A DNA stretch of 64,000 bases from Psychrobacter aquimaris (GCF_016107525.1 NZ_JABASR010000010.1:1-64000), one strand, 5' to 3'; positions 33,801 through 43,505 are shown, numbered from the stretch's first letter. Program-made: numbers and translations. The notes: a model not told the origin generated them from the sequence alone.

Positions 33801-34454
33801 CTATTGTGGCAACACGATATCAACGATTTTCCAATCAATTAAGCCGTTACGCTGCATCTCGATGGTGAGCGGATAACCTTTTACCTGACCGCTAATATTG
33901 AAGCAATTAATACCGCAATAGCCCAATGTTGGCTTGTCACTGTCAGACCCTTGCGCTACCTGTTGCTCCAATTCCGCAGCTTGTTTTTTCATGATTTGCT
34001 GCATTTGGCTTTTGACCACTGCATCTACATCACCGCGCTGAATGATAAGATTTTGAATCAAGTTTTTGAGATCGACTTGATTACTGGCGATTGCCCATGC
34101 GGCGGCCAGCTCTTTGGTCGCGGTGTTGGCCTGACCTTGGGTATTAATGACTTTTTCGATATTTTGTGGCGTTATAGCACCATTCACCGCCTGCGTGATA
34201 AAACTATTGGCAGCTTGGGTCAATGGTTCGCCGCCCAGCTCAGCGACCAATGGATAATTAGCCATAGTCGCCGTAAACTGACTGGTTAGTTGGTTTTGGA
34301 TGCTGGGTCGCACTTGCTCATAGTCGATCGCTGCTGCGATGGTCGCGCCGTCTTTTGCATCGTAGGCATTTTTAAGCTGATAGGCGCTGTAATAAGGCGA
34401 GCCTGCATAGACAGCGACTGCAATGATGATTAATAAAATAATCAGCTTTTTCAT
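33801..34454 (-). CDS. DUF2939 membrane-anchored protein
   Basis: 217 residues. One N-terminal membrane helix (KKLIILLIIIAVAVYAGSPYYSAYQLKNAYDAKDG) leads into the DUF2939 domain, recognised by its SPYYSAYQLKNA opening. The rest is helical and polar; two Cys in GYCGINCF near the end could form a disulfide outside the membrane. Start at 34454 chosen over 34481 for the clean membrane anchor. Function unknown. Confidence 0.7.
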   Translation of the reverse strand: MKKLIILLIIIAVAVYAGSPYYSAYQLKNAYDAKDGATIAAAIDYEQVRPSIQNQLTSQFTATMANYPLVAELGGEPLTQAANSFITQAVNGAITPQNIEKVINTQGQANTATKELAAAWAIASNQVDLKNLIQNLIIQRGDVDAVVKSQMQQIMKKQAAELEQQVAQGSDSDKPTLGYCGINCFNISGQVKGYPLTIEMQRNGLIDWKIVDIVLPQ

Positions 34455-34894
34455 AAAAATCAATACCTTGTTGAAAAACAAAACTTAATAATGGGCAAAT
34501 TTAATGATGGTGAGTATAAATCTAAACCCCCAAGAATATAGCGATAAATATTAGCATGGCTGAGCCTTTTTAAGGTATGAAAACCTTTGTTCATTCCTTA
34601 ATAAAACCTTTTTGTATGGCCAAGCGCACTATAGTGGATACTTTCCTCCTTAAGCGCTTGATAAATCACCATAGCATCTCCATAAATAGCGCAAACTTTT
34701 AATAATTGATTTGGCTAAGCAGCATCCCGCCGTATTCGCTTGTAAGATTCATAGCAGTATCACCTCTTTTCTCTCACTATTTATGATGTTTCATGTGAAA
34801 CCTTTAAGTGCCATAGTGAGTCGTATCAAGGTGGTGGTTGACTAGAACTACTGAATCGACTGGCCGGTGGACTGTAAAGACGATAGGAGAGCCC
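34455..34894. other. Intergenic region upstream of dnaJ
   Basis: About 440 bp with no recognised gene. It contains a parS-like site (34787-34802). No dnaK is present upstream, unlike the usual grpE-dnaK-dnaJ order, so dnaJ must be transcribed from here. Confidence 0.5.
34787..34802. promoter_or_regulatory. Weak parS-like site upstream of dnaJ
   Basis: TGTTTCATGTGAAACC differs from the parS consensus at two positions (CAT for CAC, last base C). It lies 93 bases upstream of the dnaJ ATG and is not part of a terminator. It may be a lower-affinity ParB site or an unrelated palindrome. Confidence 0.4.
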
Positions 34895-36031
34895 ATGAGT
34901 AAGCGCGATTTTTATGAAGTATTAGGTGTGAGCAAGACCGCTGAAAGCAAAGAAATTAAGCGAGCTTACCGCAAGCTGGCTATGAAATATCACCCTGACC
35001 GTAACTCTGATGATCCAGATGCTGAAGATAAATTCAAAGAAGCATCCATGGCTTACGAAGTACTAAGCAGCGAAGAAAAGCGCTCTGCTTATGATCGCAT
35101 GGGTCATTCAGCCTTTGAAAACGGTATGGGTGGCGGCGGCTTTGGCGGTGCAGGTGGTGGCAACTTCCAAGACATTTTCGGCGACATTTTCGGTAACTTT
35201 GGCGACATTTTTGGTCAATCACGCGGCGGCGGCGGTGGACGTTCGCGCCGTGGCTCAGATTTGCGTTATGTGATTGAGCTGACATTAGAAGAAGCGGTAC
35301 GTGGCTGCAAAAAAGAAATCAGCTTTACTGCTCCGGCTCCATGTGACACCTGTGATGGTAAAGGTGCAAAAAATGCCTCTGATATCGTGACTTGTCAGAC
35401 CTGTCATGGACAAGGTCAAGTGCGTATGCAGCAAGGTTTCTTTGCTGTTCAGCAGGCTTGCCCACATTGTGGCGGCACTGGTAAACAAATCAAAAATCCG
35501 TGCTCTGACTGTCATGGTAATGGCGTTAAAGACAAATCACGTACGCTAGAAGTGTCTATCCCAGCGGGTGTTGATGATGGTGATCGCGTCCGTCTAGCAG
35601 GCGAAGGTGAAGCGGGCGGCGCGGGTGTCCAAAACGGCGACTTATACGTTGAAGTACGCGTGAAACCGCATAACGTCTTTACCCGTCAAGGCGCTGATCT
35701 ATATATGGACGTACCCGTTAGCATCACTGATGCGGCATTGGGTAAAGAAGTAGAGATACCAACTTTAGATGGTAAAGTAAAAATCAAGGTTGCAGAAGGC
35801 ACGCAAAGTGGTAAGTTGCTGCGTGTGCGCGGTAAAGGTGTGACGCCAGTACGCACCACGATGAAAGGTGATTTGATTTGCCGTGTGGTTATCGAAACCC
35901 CAGTGAACTTAACTCGCGAGCAAAAAGACCTGTTGCGCCAGTTCCAAGATACGCTCGACGGTGATAGTAAGCATCAGCAGTCGCCACACAAAAAATCATT
36001 CTTTAAAAAGATTGGCGATTTGTTTGACTAA
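34895..36031 (+). CDS. dnaJ: Chaperone protein DnaJ
   Basis: 378 residues, a type I Hsp40. The J domain (1-70) has the HPD tripeptide in KYHPDRN; a Gly/Phe-rich linker follows; four zinc-binding repeats are visible: [24 protein letters not shown] and CSDCHGNG. The C-terminal substrate-binding domains and the short tail KKIGDLFD complete it. It delivers unfolded proteins to DnaK and stimulates its ATPase. The ATG at 34895 is set by AGGAG 5 nt upstream. dapB follows after 173 bp beyond a terminator, the gene order seen in pseudomonads and relatives. Confidence 0.97.
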   Translation: MSKRDFYEVLGVSKTAESKEIKRAYRKLAMKYHPDRNSDDPDAEDKFKEASMAYEVLSSEEKRSAYDRMGHSAFENGMGGGGFGGAGGGNFQDIFGDIFGNFGDIFGQSRGGGGGRSRRGSDLRYVIELTLEEAVRGCKKEISFTAPAPCDTCDGKGAKNASDIVTCQTCHGQGQVRMQQGFFAVQQACPHCGGTGKQIKNPCSDCHGNGVKDKSRTLEVSIPAGVDDGDRVRLAGEGEAGGAGVQNGDLYVEVRVKPHNVFTRQGADLYMDVPVSITDAALGKEVEIPTLDGKVKIKVAEGTQSGKLLRVRGKGVTPVRTTMKGDLICRVVIETPVNLTREQKDLLRQFQDTLDGDSKHQQSPHKKSFFKKIGDLFD

Positions 36032-36064
36032 CAATGACTATCGCTAGATAATTATACTTAAAGT

Positions 36065-36104
36065 AAGCCCAGAGGTTTCATGTGAAACATCTGGGCTTTT
36101 TCTT
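36065..36104 (+). terminator. dnaJ terminator with parS-like sequence in its tip
   Basis: AAGCCCAGA pairs with TCTGGGCTT; above one mismatch, GTTTCA pairs with TGAAAC, followed by TTTTTCTT. The upper stem reads GGTTTCATGTGAAACA (36074-36089), two mismatches from the parS consensus. The terminator explains the palindrome, so a ParB role is uncertain. Confidence 0.85.
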
Positions 36105-36204
36105 GTACTTATAAAAAACCACTCATGCAGTGATATTTGTTAAACTTAGGATAAATGACATCCAAAAATAACCCCACTAAATATAAAGCATTTAAGGTAA
36201 AGAT

Positions 36205-37035
36205 ATGAGTCAGGAAACAAAAAAACAAGCCATTAAAGTTGGTGTGATTGGTGCTGGTGGTCGTATGGGGCGTATGCTAATAGAGGCGGTACAAGGCAAC
36301 TCGCAAACAATATTAAATGCCGCGATAGAACGTCAAGGCTCAAGCCTTGTCGGCGCGGATGCTGGCGAAGTTGCTGCTATCGGTCGCTTAGAGGTGCAAA
36401 TTGTCGATGATTTAAAAGCCGTCATTAATGACATCGATGTACTGATTGATTTTAGCTTGCCTGATGCCACTGAGCAAAATATGCAGATTTGCGCTGCAAA
36501 CAATGTCGCGATGGTTATTGGTACGACAGGTTTTAATGAGCAGCAAGAGCAAGTATTGGCAAAAGCCAGCGAAAAAATAGCAATTGTCTATGCCGGTAAC
36601 TATTCAACAGGTGTTAATCTGTCATTAAAGTTGCTCGGCATGGCAGCGAAGGCCTTTGGTGAGGATGCCGATGTAGAAGTCATCGAAGCACACCATAAGC
36701 ATAAAATCGATGCGCCATCAGGCACAGCATATATGATGGCAGAAGCCGTCGCAGAAGCTCGCGGACAGAATCTAAAAGACGTTGCTGTTTATGGCCGCGA
36801 AGGACAAACGGGCGAACGTAAAGCTGGTACTATTGGTATTCATGCCATTCGCGGTGGTGAAATCATTGGCGATCATACCGTGATGTTTATTGCCGATGGT
36901 GAGGTGGTTGAAATTACCCATCGTGCCCGCGCGCGTATGACTTTTGCCGCGGGTGCCGTACGTGCCGCGACTTGGGTTATCAAACAAGAATTCGGGCAAT
37001 ATAATATGCAGGATGTGTTGGGTTTAAATGACTAG
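36205..37035 (+). CDS. dapB: 4-hydroxy-tetrahydrodipicolinate reductase
   Basis: 276 residues. NAD(P)H-binding GVIGAGGRMGRMLIE (about 13-27), GNYSTGVNLS near 132-141, the substrate-binding EAHHKHKIDAPSGTA (about 157-171) and HAIRGGEIIGDHTV match DapB. It carries out the second committed step of diaminopimelate and lysine synthesis, reducing the DapA product. AGGT lies about 6 nt upstream of the ATG. The Mpl recycling enzyme encoded at 40925-42442 later uses a diaminopimelate-containing tripeptide. Confidence 0.96.
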   Translation: MSQETKKQAIKVGVIGAGGRMGRMLIEAVQGNSQTILNAAIERQGSSLVGADAGEVAAIGRLEVQIVDDLKAVINDIDVLIDFSLPDATEQNMQICAANNVAMVIGTTGFNEQQEQVLAKASEKIAIVYAGNYSTGVNLSLKLLGMAAKAFGEDADVEVIEAHHKHKIDAPSGTAYMMAEAVAEARGQNLKDVAVYGREGQTGERKAGTIGIHAIRGGEIIGDHTVMFIADGEVVEITHRARARMTFAAGAVRAATWVIKQEFGQYNMQDVLGLND

Positions 37036-37139
37036 TCTTTGAGAGAGTAAGATTTGACTGATTAAGGTTTCTTGCTTGCTGTTTGGTGGCTGCTGAGGAT
37101 GGCTGATTGATAAAGCGAAATGACTGTTAGGAGTCAGAC

Positions 37140-38084
37140 ATGGATAAGTTTAGCAAGAATCTAATAGCGAGTTTTAGTCGCGCTGTGGCTGTTGTCAGGG
37201 TTGCCAGAAGTATCAAAGCTGCCAACAGCGTCACGACACTCAAGCCTAGCAAAAGCACGCTTTACGCTAGCCAAATAGCATTTGCCCTAAGTTTGACGGT
37301 AGTGCCAATAGTCGCACAAGCTGCGACTTTTCAAACCTACGTCATCGACACTTATGGCGGTGATGCATTATTACCTGCTGTTCGTCAGCAACTGAATAAT
37401 AGTCGTGACGGCGGTACAGTTACTACTTATCAAGACAAGTTAGTGTTGCACACGACAGCCGCTAATTATCAGGCGGTACAGCAGTTATTGACTCAGATTG
37501 ATCGTCAGCCACAGGCATTGACGGTCGCTGTGCGTGTTGGCAATAATAGCAGCGTCCAAGGTAATATTCAGCAGGGGCAGGTCATTATTAGCAATCGTGG
37601 TATTCAAGGATCAGGGATTATTCATCAGAGCAATAGCCAACAGCAAACAAATAATTTATATCAAGTACAAACCTTGTCAGGTAGTGCCGCCAGTATCAGC
37701 ACAGGGACGCTTTACGCATTGAATCAAACCTCTGATGCCAATAGTTATACAAATTATAACCGTCCGTCAGTACAGATTGTCATTCAGCAGCAGGTATTGC
37801 TACCAACGACGCAAGGCATCGCCGTTACGCCAAGGCTATTACCGACTGGCCAAGTCGAAGTAACATTGTCCCAAGTTGAAGAAAAACTCGCACGCTCCTA
37901 TTCAACTTCTCAGAAAAATAGTAATCATGCTGTTCAAGGTCAGCGATTAGACACGACCATTATTATCCCACGTGGACAATGGGTGACTATCGGACAAATC
38001 TCTCAAAATAGCCACAATCAACGCTCAAGTTATGGTGCCATTGATAGCACTAAAAACACACCAATTTGGATAATGGTGCAGTAG
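37140..38084 (+). CDS. Miniature secretin-like protein
   Basis: 314 residues. Signal peptide with an unusually long basic N-region, cleaved around AQAATF (about 60-63). The mature protein starts with an N1/NolW-like secretin domain (VTTYQDKLVLHTTAANYQAVQQLLTQID in part) and continues with a Gln/Ser/Asn-rich segment and a secretin-core-like end: GIAVTPRLLPTGQVEVTLSQVEE and RGQWVTIGQIS. Full secretins exceed 500 residues and form outer-membrane gates; this one has about 250 mature residues, so it might be a compact secretin or an accessory. AGGAG precedes the ATG by 8 nt. No other secretion or pilus genes are adjacent. Confidence 0.65.
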   Translation: MDKFSKNLIASFSRAVAVVRVARSIKAANSVTTLKPSKSTLYASQIAFALSLTVVPIVAQAATFQTYVIDTYGGDALLPAVRQQLNNSRDGGTVTTYQDKLVLHTTAANYQAVQQLLTQIDRQPQALTVAVRVGNNSSVQGNIQQGQVIISNRGIQGSGIIHQSNSQQQTNNLYQVQTLSGSAASISTGTLYALNQTSDANSYTNYNRPSVQIVIQQQVLLPTTQGIAVTPRLLPTGQVEVTLSQVEEKLARSYSTSQKNSNHAVQGQRLDTTIIIPRGQWVTIGQISQNSHNQRSSYGAIDSTKNTPIWIMVQ

Positions 38085-38116
38085 CCTTGCATTGACTCAT
38101 ATTATTTTTGGTATAA

Positions 38117-38155
38117 AAAAGCGCGATACTGTGATGAGCAGTATCGCGCCTTTTT
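38117..38155. terminator. Bidirectional rho-independent terminator
   Basis: GCGCGATACTG and CAGTATCGCGC form a perfect 11-bp stem with a 7-nt loop, A-run before and T-run after. It separates the secretin-like gene from the convergent decarboxylase gene. Confidence 0.92.
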
Positions 38156-38177
38156 ATTGATAATAATCTATTGCAGA

Positions 38178-39359
38178 TTAGTCAACGTAGATCACTTCTA
38201 ACGGTGGGAAACCATTGAATTCAATAGATGAGTACGAATTAGTATATGCACCAGTGGTCAACCAAAAGATTTTATCACCAATCTCCAGCTCTTGTGGTAG
38301 CTGATAGCCCGCTTCTTCATACATGATATCGGTCGAATCACATGTGGGACCTGCCAGTACTACCGTGCCTTCGCTGGTTGATGTCTCCATTTTAGGCGTA
38401 TACACAGGATATTTGATGGCCTCTCCTAACGTCTCGATTAAGCCTTGGAATAAGCCCACATCGGTATAGACCCAACGTGTTAAATCTGTATGTGACTTAC
38501 GTGAGATAAGCACCACGTCGCTGACCAATACGCCCGATCCGCCAACCAATGAACGACCTGGCTCAAGGATAATCTCAGGCATGTCTTCTTCATTATAATC
38601 GTCTGTCAAATAACGAGTAATCTCTTCAGCGTAGACTTTTATAGGGTTCACTTCACTGATATAGTTGGCTGGAAAGCCGCCACCCAAATTAATCATTTGT
38701 AGCTTAATATCTTCTTCGTTTTTCATCCAGTCAAACATGTATTTGACCTTGGCTAGCGCATCATCCCAAGCGGCAACGTCTTTTTGCTGACTACCGACGT
38801 GGAATGAGATGCCATAAGGTACTAGACCCAAGTCACGAGCTTGAATCAACAGCTCAATCGCCATATTGGGATGACAACCAAACTTACGAGACAATGGCCA
38901 TTCAGCAGTCTCTGACCCTTGTACTAAGATACGCACAAAGATTTTTGAACCAGGGGCGTGCTTGGCAATATTTTTTAAATCAGCTTCTGAGTCGGTCGCA
39001 TACAAGTCAATACCTTTTTCAAAGGCATATTTGACATGCTCCGCTTTTTTGATGGTATTGCCATAAGAGATACGCGATGGCTCAACGCCGCAGTCTAGTA
39101 CGCGATCAAGCTCATAGATGGAGGCACAATCAAAGTTTGAACCAAGATCAGCAAGCAAGTTAATCACTTCAACAGCAGGACTGGCTTTCATTGCATAATG
39201 GATTTTTGCATTGGGAAAAAACCCAACCATTTCATGATATTTGGTTTTGATACGGCTAAGGTCCACGACCAAAAATGGCGTCTCGCGACCTTCAGCAGCT
39301 TGGGTGAATTTCTGCCAGCCGGCAGGGTCAAAATATTGGTCAATTTTGATCATGGTCAT
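38178..39359 (-). CDS. Fold-type III PLP-dependent ornithine/lysine decarboxylase
   Basis: 393 residues of the alanine-racemase-fold decarboxylases. The PLP Lys is in HYAMKASP (about 57); SFHVGSQQ, LGGGFPA and EPGRSLVGG bind cofactor phosphate; AGPTCDSTD supplies the active-site Cys/Asp of the partner subunit. This fits bacterial and eukaryotic-type ornithine decarboxylases making putrescine; lysine or dual activity cannot be excluded by reading. AGG lies about 10 nt before the ATG. It is followed on the same strand only by the shared terminator. Putrescine synthesis would be its pathway role. Confidence 0.85.
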   Translation of the reverse strand: MTMIKIDQYFDPAGWQKFTQAAEGRETPFLVVDLSRIKTKYHEMVGFFPNAKIHYAMKASPAVEVINLLADLGSNFDCASIYELDRVLDCGVEPSRISYGNTIKKAEHVKYAFEKGIDLYATDSEADLKNIAKHAPGSKIFVRILVQGSETAEWPLSRKFGCHPNMAIELLIQARDLGLVPYGISFHVGSQQKDVAAWDDALAKVKYMFDWMKNEEDIKLQMINLGGGFPANYISEVNPIKVYAEEITRYLTDDYNEEDMPEIILEPGRSLVGGSGVLVSDVVLISRKSHTDLTRWVYTDVGLFQGLIETLGEAIKYPVYTPKMETSTSEGTVVLAGPTCDSTDIMYEEAGYQLPQELEIGDKIFWLTTGAYTNSYSSIEFNGFPPLEVIYVD

Positions 39360-39501
39360 GGTAGTAAACCTTTAGTAGAGACAGTATGTGTGAAAGAGTA
39401 AATGCTCGCATCACGTCATTATCATCGCGCATCTCACAGGTGATAATATCTTATATTCATGCTGACTAAATGACGTAAAAATAGCTTAGGTGATGAGTAG
39501 A

Positions 39502-40056
39502 CTAAGAATGGGTGGGCTGCGGCTGTTTATCCGCCGTTTGTTCGCCTTGTTTTTCGCGTATTTTAATAACTTTACGCACTTTATCGCGCGCACGAGTCTG
39601 CTTGAGACGTGATAAATAATCGACGAATATGACCCCATTTAAATGATCCATTTCATGTTGGATGCATACCGCGAGTAAGCCTTCTACTTCTTCATCGATC
39701 TTTTGACCATTCTCATCTAAGGCTTCAATGCGCACTTTGTTCGGGCGCTCAACACTGTCATAGACCTCAGGTACGGACAAACAACCTTCTTCATAGGGCT
39801 GTTTGTCTTCTACTAATGGTGTCACCTTTGGGTTGATAAAAACTCTAGGGCTATTTTTATCTTCAGACAGATCCATGACGATGAGCTGAATATGGCGATC
39901 CACTTGGCTCGCTGCCAAACCGATGCCTTGTGCATCATACATTGTCTCAATCATATCAGCGATTAAGGTTTTGATTTCAGCAGTCACTTCCTTAACAGGC
40001 TTAGCAATGGTACGCAGGCGTGGGTCTGGGTAATTTAAAATAGGGAGTAAAGCCAT
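39502..40056 (-). CDS. def: Peptide deformylase
   Basis: 184 residues. The three deformylase motifs are complete: GIGLAASQV (about 45-53), EGCLSVP with the metal-binding Cys, and QHEMDHLNG with the two metal-binding His and the catalytic Glu. It removes the formyl group from nascent proteins. The C-terminal tail is hydrophilic ([17 protein letters not shown]). The ATG at 40056 is chosen because AGGTG is 8 nt upstream; a GTG sits at 40065. The usual partner fmt is not adjacent. Confidence 0.96.
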   Translation of the reverse strand: MALLPILNYPDPRLRTIAKPVKEVTAEIKTLIADMIETMYDAQGIGLAASQVDRHIQLIVMDLSEDKNSPRVFINPKVTPLVEDKQPYEEGCLSVPEVYDSVERPNKVRIEALDENGQKIDEEVEGLLAVCIQHEMDHLNGVIFVDYLSRLKQTRARDKVRKVIKIREKQGEQTADKQPQPTHS

Positions 40057-40202
40057 AATGCTCACCTCAGTGATAAGGATAAAATAGGGTTGATATTATA
40101 AGATAAATGGGGACAAAAGTAATGCTTATCAATACTTTCGAGCAATTATTGCTTTTTATCATCGTAAAAAATAAAAGTGGTCGCTTTTATTCTAGTCATA
40201 AA

Positions 40203-40229
40203 AAAGCCCTGCAATTCGCAAGGCTTTTC
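40203..40229 (-). terminator. Rho-independent terminator of the GlsB/YeaQ-type gene
   Basis: AAAAGCC and GGCTTTT with an inner TGC/GCA pairing; on the minus strand a T-run follows. It lies about 110 bases downstream of the small membrane gene. Confidence 0.7.
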
Positions 40230-40336
40230 GATTTATATAAGCTAGATGGTATGTGGTCTCAATTGGGTAAATAAAGTCACTTTTGAGTAAGGAAAGTCAC
40301 TTTGTACAACTAAAGCATTTGACCAAAAGCGAAAAA

Positions 40337-40591
40337 TTATACGCCACGTTTGCTCATAATCATCTCATAGATAAACAAGAGGATGATCGCACCAATTACT
40401 GAGAAGATCAAACCAGTAAATCCGCCATCAGCATTGATACCGATAAGACTAGCCAAGAAGCCACCTACTAAAGCACCAACGATACCCAGTACAATCGTCA
40501 TTATCCAGCCCATCGGGTCACTACCTGGCTTGATAGCTCGTGCCAATAAACCTGCAACCAGACCTACAATAATCATCCAAATAAAGCTCAT
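40337..40591 (-). CDS. GlsB/YeaQ/YmgE family small membrane protein
   Basis: 84 residues with three hydrophobic helices. FIWMIIVGLVAGLLARAIKPG and MTIVLGIVGALVGGFL show the Gly-rich pattern of the transglycosylase-associated YeaQ/YmgE family, linked to stress responses in other bacteria; no enzymatic activity is established. AGGAG precedes the ATG by about 6 nt. Monocistronic with its own terminator. Confidence 0.85.
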   Translation of the reverse strand: MSFIWMIIVGLVAGLLARAIKPGSDPMGWIMTIVLGIVGALVGGFLASLIGINADGGFTGLIFSVIGAIILLFIYEMIMSKRGV

Positions 40592-40924
40592 ATTATTCTC
40601 CTAATTTATTATCATTTATAATGGTTTGCTAATTTTGATAAGTCCATTGTAAGCACTGTATAGGCGCAAAGGTAAGCGCGAAATGTTACCAGTGTATGAG
40701 CTATGTGAGGAAAACCGTAGATTTGCTAATATGCAGGTAGGATAGGTAAATGAAAGGTTACAAAGGTAGTGAAGTCGAAAACGCCGTTTATATATTAAAT
40801 GATTTTTGAATACCGGCGCTCCCTAATACTGATATTCCCTATAGTAATCAAAAAATTTGATCATAAAAAAACGTTGCTTATTTATGACAAGCAACGCTCT
40901 TGTTCAACACCAGATCTAGACCAG
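40592..40924. other. Intergenic region upstream of the GlsB/YeaQ-type gene
   Basis: About 330 bp without a gene. Only the mpl terminator hairpin (40864-40896) is recognised. Confidence 0.5.
40864..40896 (-). terminator. Rho-independent terminator of mpl
   Basis: CGTTGCTT pairs with AAGCAACG around a 9-nt loop; read on the minus strand the stem is followed by TTTTTTT. About 30 bases past the mpl stop. Confidence 0.85.
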
Positions 40925-42442
40925 CTAAATCATTTGCTGCGTAGCTTTGTTATGTAGTGCAGTTAGCAGGCGTTGATGAATACCTTCAAAACCCCCATTC
41001 GACATAATCACAATAGCGTCACCAGCTTTTGCATGCGTGTCGATATGCTCGATGACCGCATCGATACTAGAGAGCACCTGTTGATTGCCCATGTTAGGAT
41101 TTGCGATATTGGCATTTTCAATGACTTCTTTTAAACCCCATTCTAGTCCTGTCGGCTCATACCATAAGGTATGATCGGCGAGAGCTGCGGACTCAGCCAA
41201 GCTGTCTTGATGAACACCCATTTTCATGGTGTTACTACGTGGCTCAATGATGGCCCAAATGCGTCTATCTGCCAGTTTCTTCTTTGCACCATCTAGAGTT
41301 GTAGTAATAGCCGTAGGGTGATGGGCAAAATCATCAAAGACTAAGATATCATTGACATCGCCAATCAGCTCCATCCGACGTTTAATGCCAGCGAATGCTG
41401 ATAACGCCGCGCAAGCGGCTTTAACACTGACGCCGATGTTATAAGCTGCTGCGATAGCAACCAAGGCATTATTTACATTGTGAATGCCGCTCATCGACCA
41501 ATCGACGACTCCCGTGGCTTCTTTGTCAGCAGTATCAGCCACAAAACTGACCGCAAATTGACCACCATCTGCGCTGATAAGCTCAGCTTGCCAATCACTA
41601 CTATCTCTTAAATGCTCGTCTGTTGCATGGGTATTATGTGCCACTGAGTCCAGTATGGCTGTCCGCCAAACAGGTGTCCAAACCCCTTTCGCTAATGTCT
41701 CCTCTAAGCTGGCAGTCGCTGTGGGCATAATGATTTTGCCAGTGCTTGGAATCATGCGAACCATATGATGGAATTGGGTTTGAATAGCATCAAGATCCTT
41801 AAAAATATCCGCATGGTCAAATTCAAGGTTATTTAAAATAGCCGTACGCGGACGGTAATGAACGAACTTTGAGCGCTTATCAAAAAACGCAGAATCGTAT
41901 TCATCCGCTTCGATAACGAAATAGCCAGTATTTGTCGAATCGTCATTATCAATTTTGTCAGCACCCAAATAACTGCTGTGAGCGAAGACTTGTTGCAAAT
42001 GCGCATCAGTGGTATCAACCAGTGGCACGCCGCCGATTAAAAACCCAGTATCGATACCGGCATAATGTAGTATCCAAGCGAGCATGGTCGTCGTCGTGGT
42101 TTTACCGTGAGTACCGGCAACGGCTATCACATGACGCGATTGCAATACTTGCTCAGATAAAAACTGCGGCCCTGAGGTATAGCGTAGACCTGTGTCCAGC
42201 ATATATTCGATGACATCCATACCGCGCTTCATGGCATTACCAACGACGACTAAATCTGGTGCTGGTTGTAAATGCTCTATCAGATAGCCTTGCTCAATGG
42301 TCACGCCCGCGTTTTCAAGTTGGGTAGACATCGGCGGATAAACATTGGCATCTGAGCCCGTGACCGTATGTCCAAGCTCGCGCGCCAATAGGGCTAGTGA
42401 GCCCATAAAAGTACCACAAATACCAAGAATATGAATATGCAT
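40925..42442 (-). CDS. mpl: UDP-MurNAc:L-Ala-gamma-D-Glu-meso-DAP ligase (murein recycling)
   Basis: About 505 residues. MHIHILGICGTFMGSLALLARE at the start, the ATP-binding AGTHGKTTTTTMLAW (about 112-126), EADEYDSAFFDKRSKF and DDFAHHPTAI mark the Mur ligase family, Mpl branch. It attaches the recovered tripeptide to UDP-MurNAc so that murein fragments re-enter synthesis. ATG at 42442 is preferred: it gives the canonical N-terminus, whereas the frame to 42502 adds residues without family character. Monocistronic. Confidence 0.93.
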   Translation of the reverse strand: MHIHILGICGTFMGSLALLARELGHTVTGSDANVYPPMSTQLENAGVTIEQGYLIEHLQPAPDLVVVGNAMKRGMDVIEYMLDTGLRYTSGPQFLSEQVLQSRHVIAVAGTHGKTTTTTMLAWILHYAGIDTGFLIGGVPLVDTTDAHLQQVFAHSSYLGADKIDNDDSTNTGYFVIEADEYDSAFFDKRSKFVHYRPRTAILNNLEFDHADIFKDLDAIQTQFHHMVRMIPSTGKIIMPTATASLEETLAKGVWTPVWRTAILDSVAHNTHATDEHLRDSSDWQAELISADGGQFAVSFVADTADKEATGVVDWSMSGIHNVNNALVAIAAAYNIGVSVKAACAALSAFAGIKRRMELIGDVNDILVFDDFAHHPTAITTTLDGAKKKLADRRIWAIIEPRSNTMKMGVHQDSLAESAALADHTLWYEPTGLEWGLKEVIENANIANPNMGNQQVLSSIDAVIEHIDTHAKAGDAIVIMSNGGFEGIHQRLLTALHNKATQQMI

Positions 42443-42570
42443 AGACGTTCCGTACGAGCTTAAATTAAAAGAATAAAAATGGAGTATTATCCCAAAAGTC
42501 ACCGATATTAACCGTGGCTTATTCTAGGATACACTCAACCTAATGATCATCAGTCTTGGCGATAGTTAAA

Positions 42571-42668
42571 GTATTATAAATGGTTACGGCGTTAACCGCG
42601 CTTTATGTACCAAACGTACTATTTGCACCCGGCTGCCTTACCCTTACTTTAAACTGCTTCGACCTATA
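42571..42668 (-). repeat. MITE-like element, diverged reverse-oriented copy
   Basis: Read in reverse relative to 24940-25045, it shares GTTAC.GCGTTAACC.CGCTT, a central GTAC and CGGCTGCCTT in the same order and spacing, with other positions diverged. It shows that the 24940 element is a dispersed family and not a chance palindrome. No ORF inside. Confidence 0.55.
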
Positions 42669-42851
42669 TTCTGTCACAAAAACAGCATACGGTCGCCAAG
42701 TAGCAGCGTCGAAAACAAGCACTTATTGTAAAGTAAACACCGCATGATGACCAATAAAAAACGCCCAGTAAGTAGGCGTTGTTCAACAGATGGTTTGGCG
42801 TGTTTGGCATCATTAGGTTCAGAGCATCTAATACTTTATGCCGCCGCTTGG
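42669..42851. other. Intergenic remainder with terminator
   Basis: Between the repeat copy and the NlpE-like gene. Apart from the terminator at 42760-42780 nothing is recognised. Confidence 0.4.
42756..42780 (-). terminator. Rho-independent terminator of the NlpE-like gene
   Basis: AACGCC and GGCGTT flank a 9-nt loop; on the minus strand the stem is followed by a T-run. About 70 bases past the stop codon at 42852. Confidence 0.75.
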
Positions 42852-43487
42852 TTATTTACGCGACAAAGTATAGTCGTTATTAGGATTTTTATATTCATCC
42901 ATTAAGACAAGATGATTATCCTGGATATGATAGGCCTCAATGTTTTTTTCTTCATAGACAATCGTAATCGTATCATTGTCTTGACGATAAACGCCAGACT
43001 CAATTAAGGGCAAACGAGGCGTTTCAGGGTTGTTATAAATGCTGGTTTTGAGCACTGAACCATCAGCAAATAAATTCAATGTAATATCGGTGCTGTCGCA
43101 AGAATTGCAGGGTACCATGCCGCCATAGTCGCCCATTAACGTGGCTTGTAAAATACTATTATGCGACTTTGAGTATGTCAACGATTGATGTATATGTGCA
43201 TCATTGCTCGATTGGGCAGCCGCAATCAGCGATTGTCCTTCTGCTACTGCCAGCTTACTACCAGCACTTAACAGATTGATTTCTTCCAAGTTCTCTGCGG
43301 CAACTTGTGAGCTGTTCTCTTCTACATAATCGATAGAGGCTATCTTAGTCGTCAATCCTTTATCTTGGTTAGACGAGGCACTATCACAGCCGATGAGCAG
43401 CACACAAAGGGGAAGCGCTAGCAAACAATGACCGCCACGTTTGAGGATGGTTAGCGTGCTAGAGCAAGTAGGCACAGAATATATCAT
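42852..43487 (-). CDS. NlpE N-terminal-domain lipoprotein
   Basis: About 211 residues. The signal peptide ends in VLLIGCDS, a good lipobox. After a variable acidic stretch of about 90 residues comes an NlpE-type barrel: GMVPCNSCDSTDITLNLFADGSVLKTS with the characteristic CxxC, then ESGVYRQDNDTITI. NlpE senses envelope and surface stress and is linked to copper tolerance in E. coli. The C-terminal OB-like domain of E. coli NlpE is absent. Start codon uncertain (ATG at 43487 or an upstream start at 43505). Confidence 0.75.
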   Translation of the reverse strand: MIYSVPTCSSTLTILKRGGHCLLALPLCVLLIGCDSASSNQDKGLTTKIASIDYVEENSSQVAAENLEEINLLSAGSKLAVAEGQSLIAAAQSSNDAHIHQSLTYSKSHNSILQATLMGDYGGMVPCNSCDSTDITLNLFADGSVLKTSIYNNPETPRLPLIESGVYRQDNDTITIVYEEKNIEAYHIQDNHLVLMDEYKNPNNDYTLSRK

Positions 43488-43505
43488 GGTCACACCAAAA
43501 AACAA

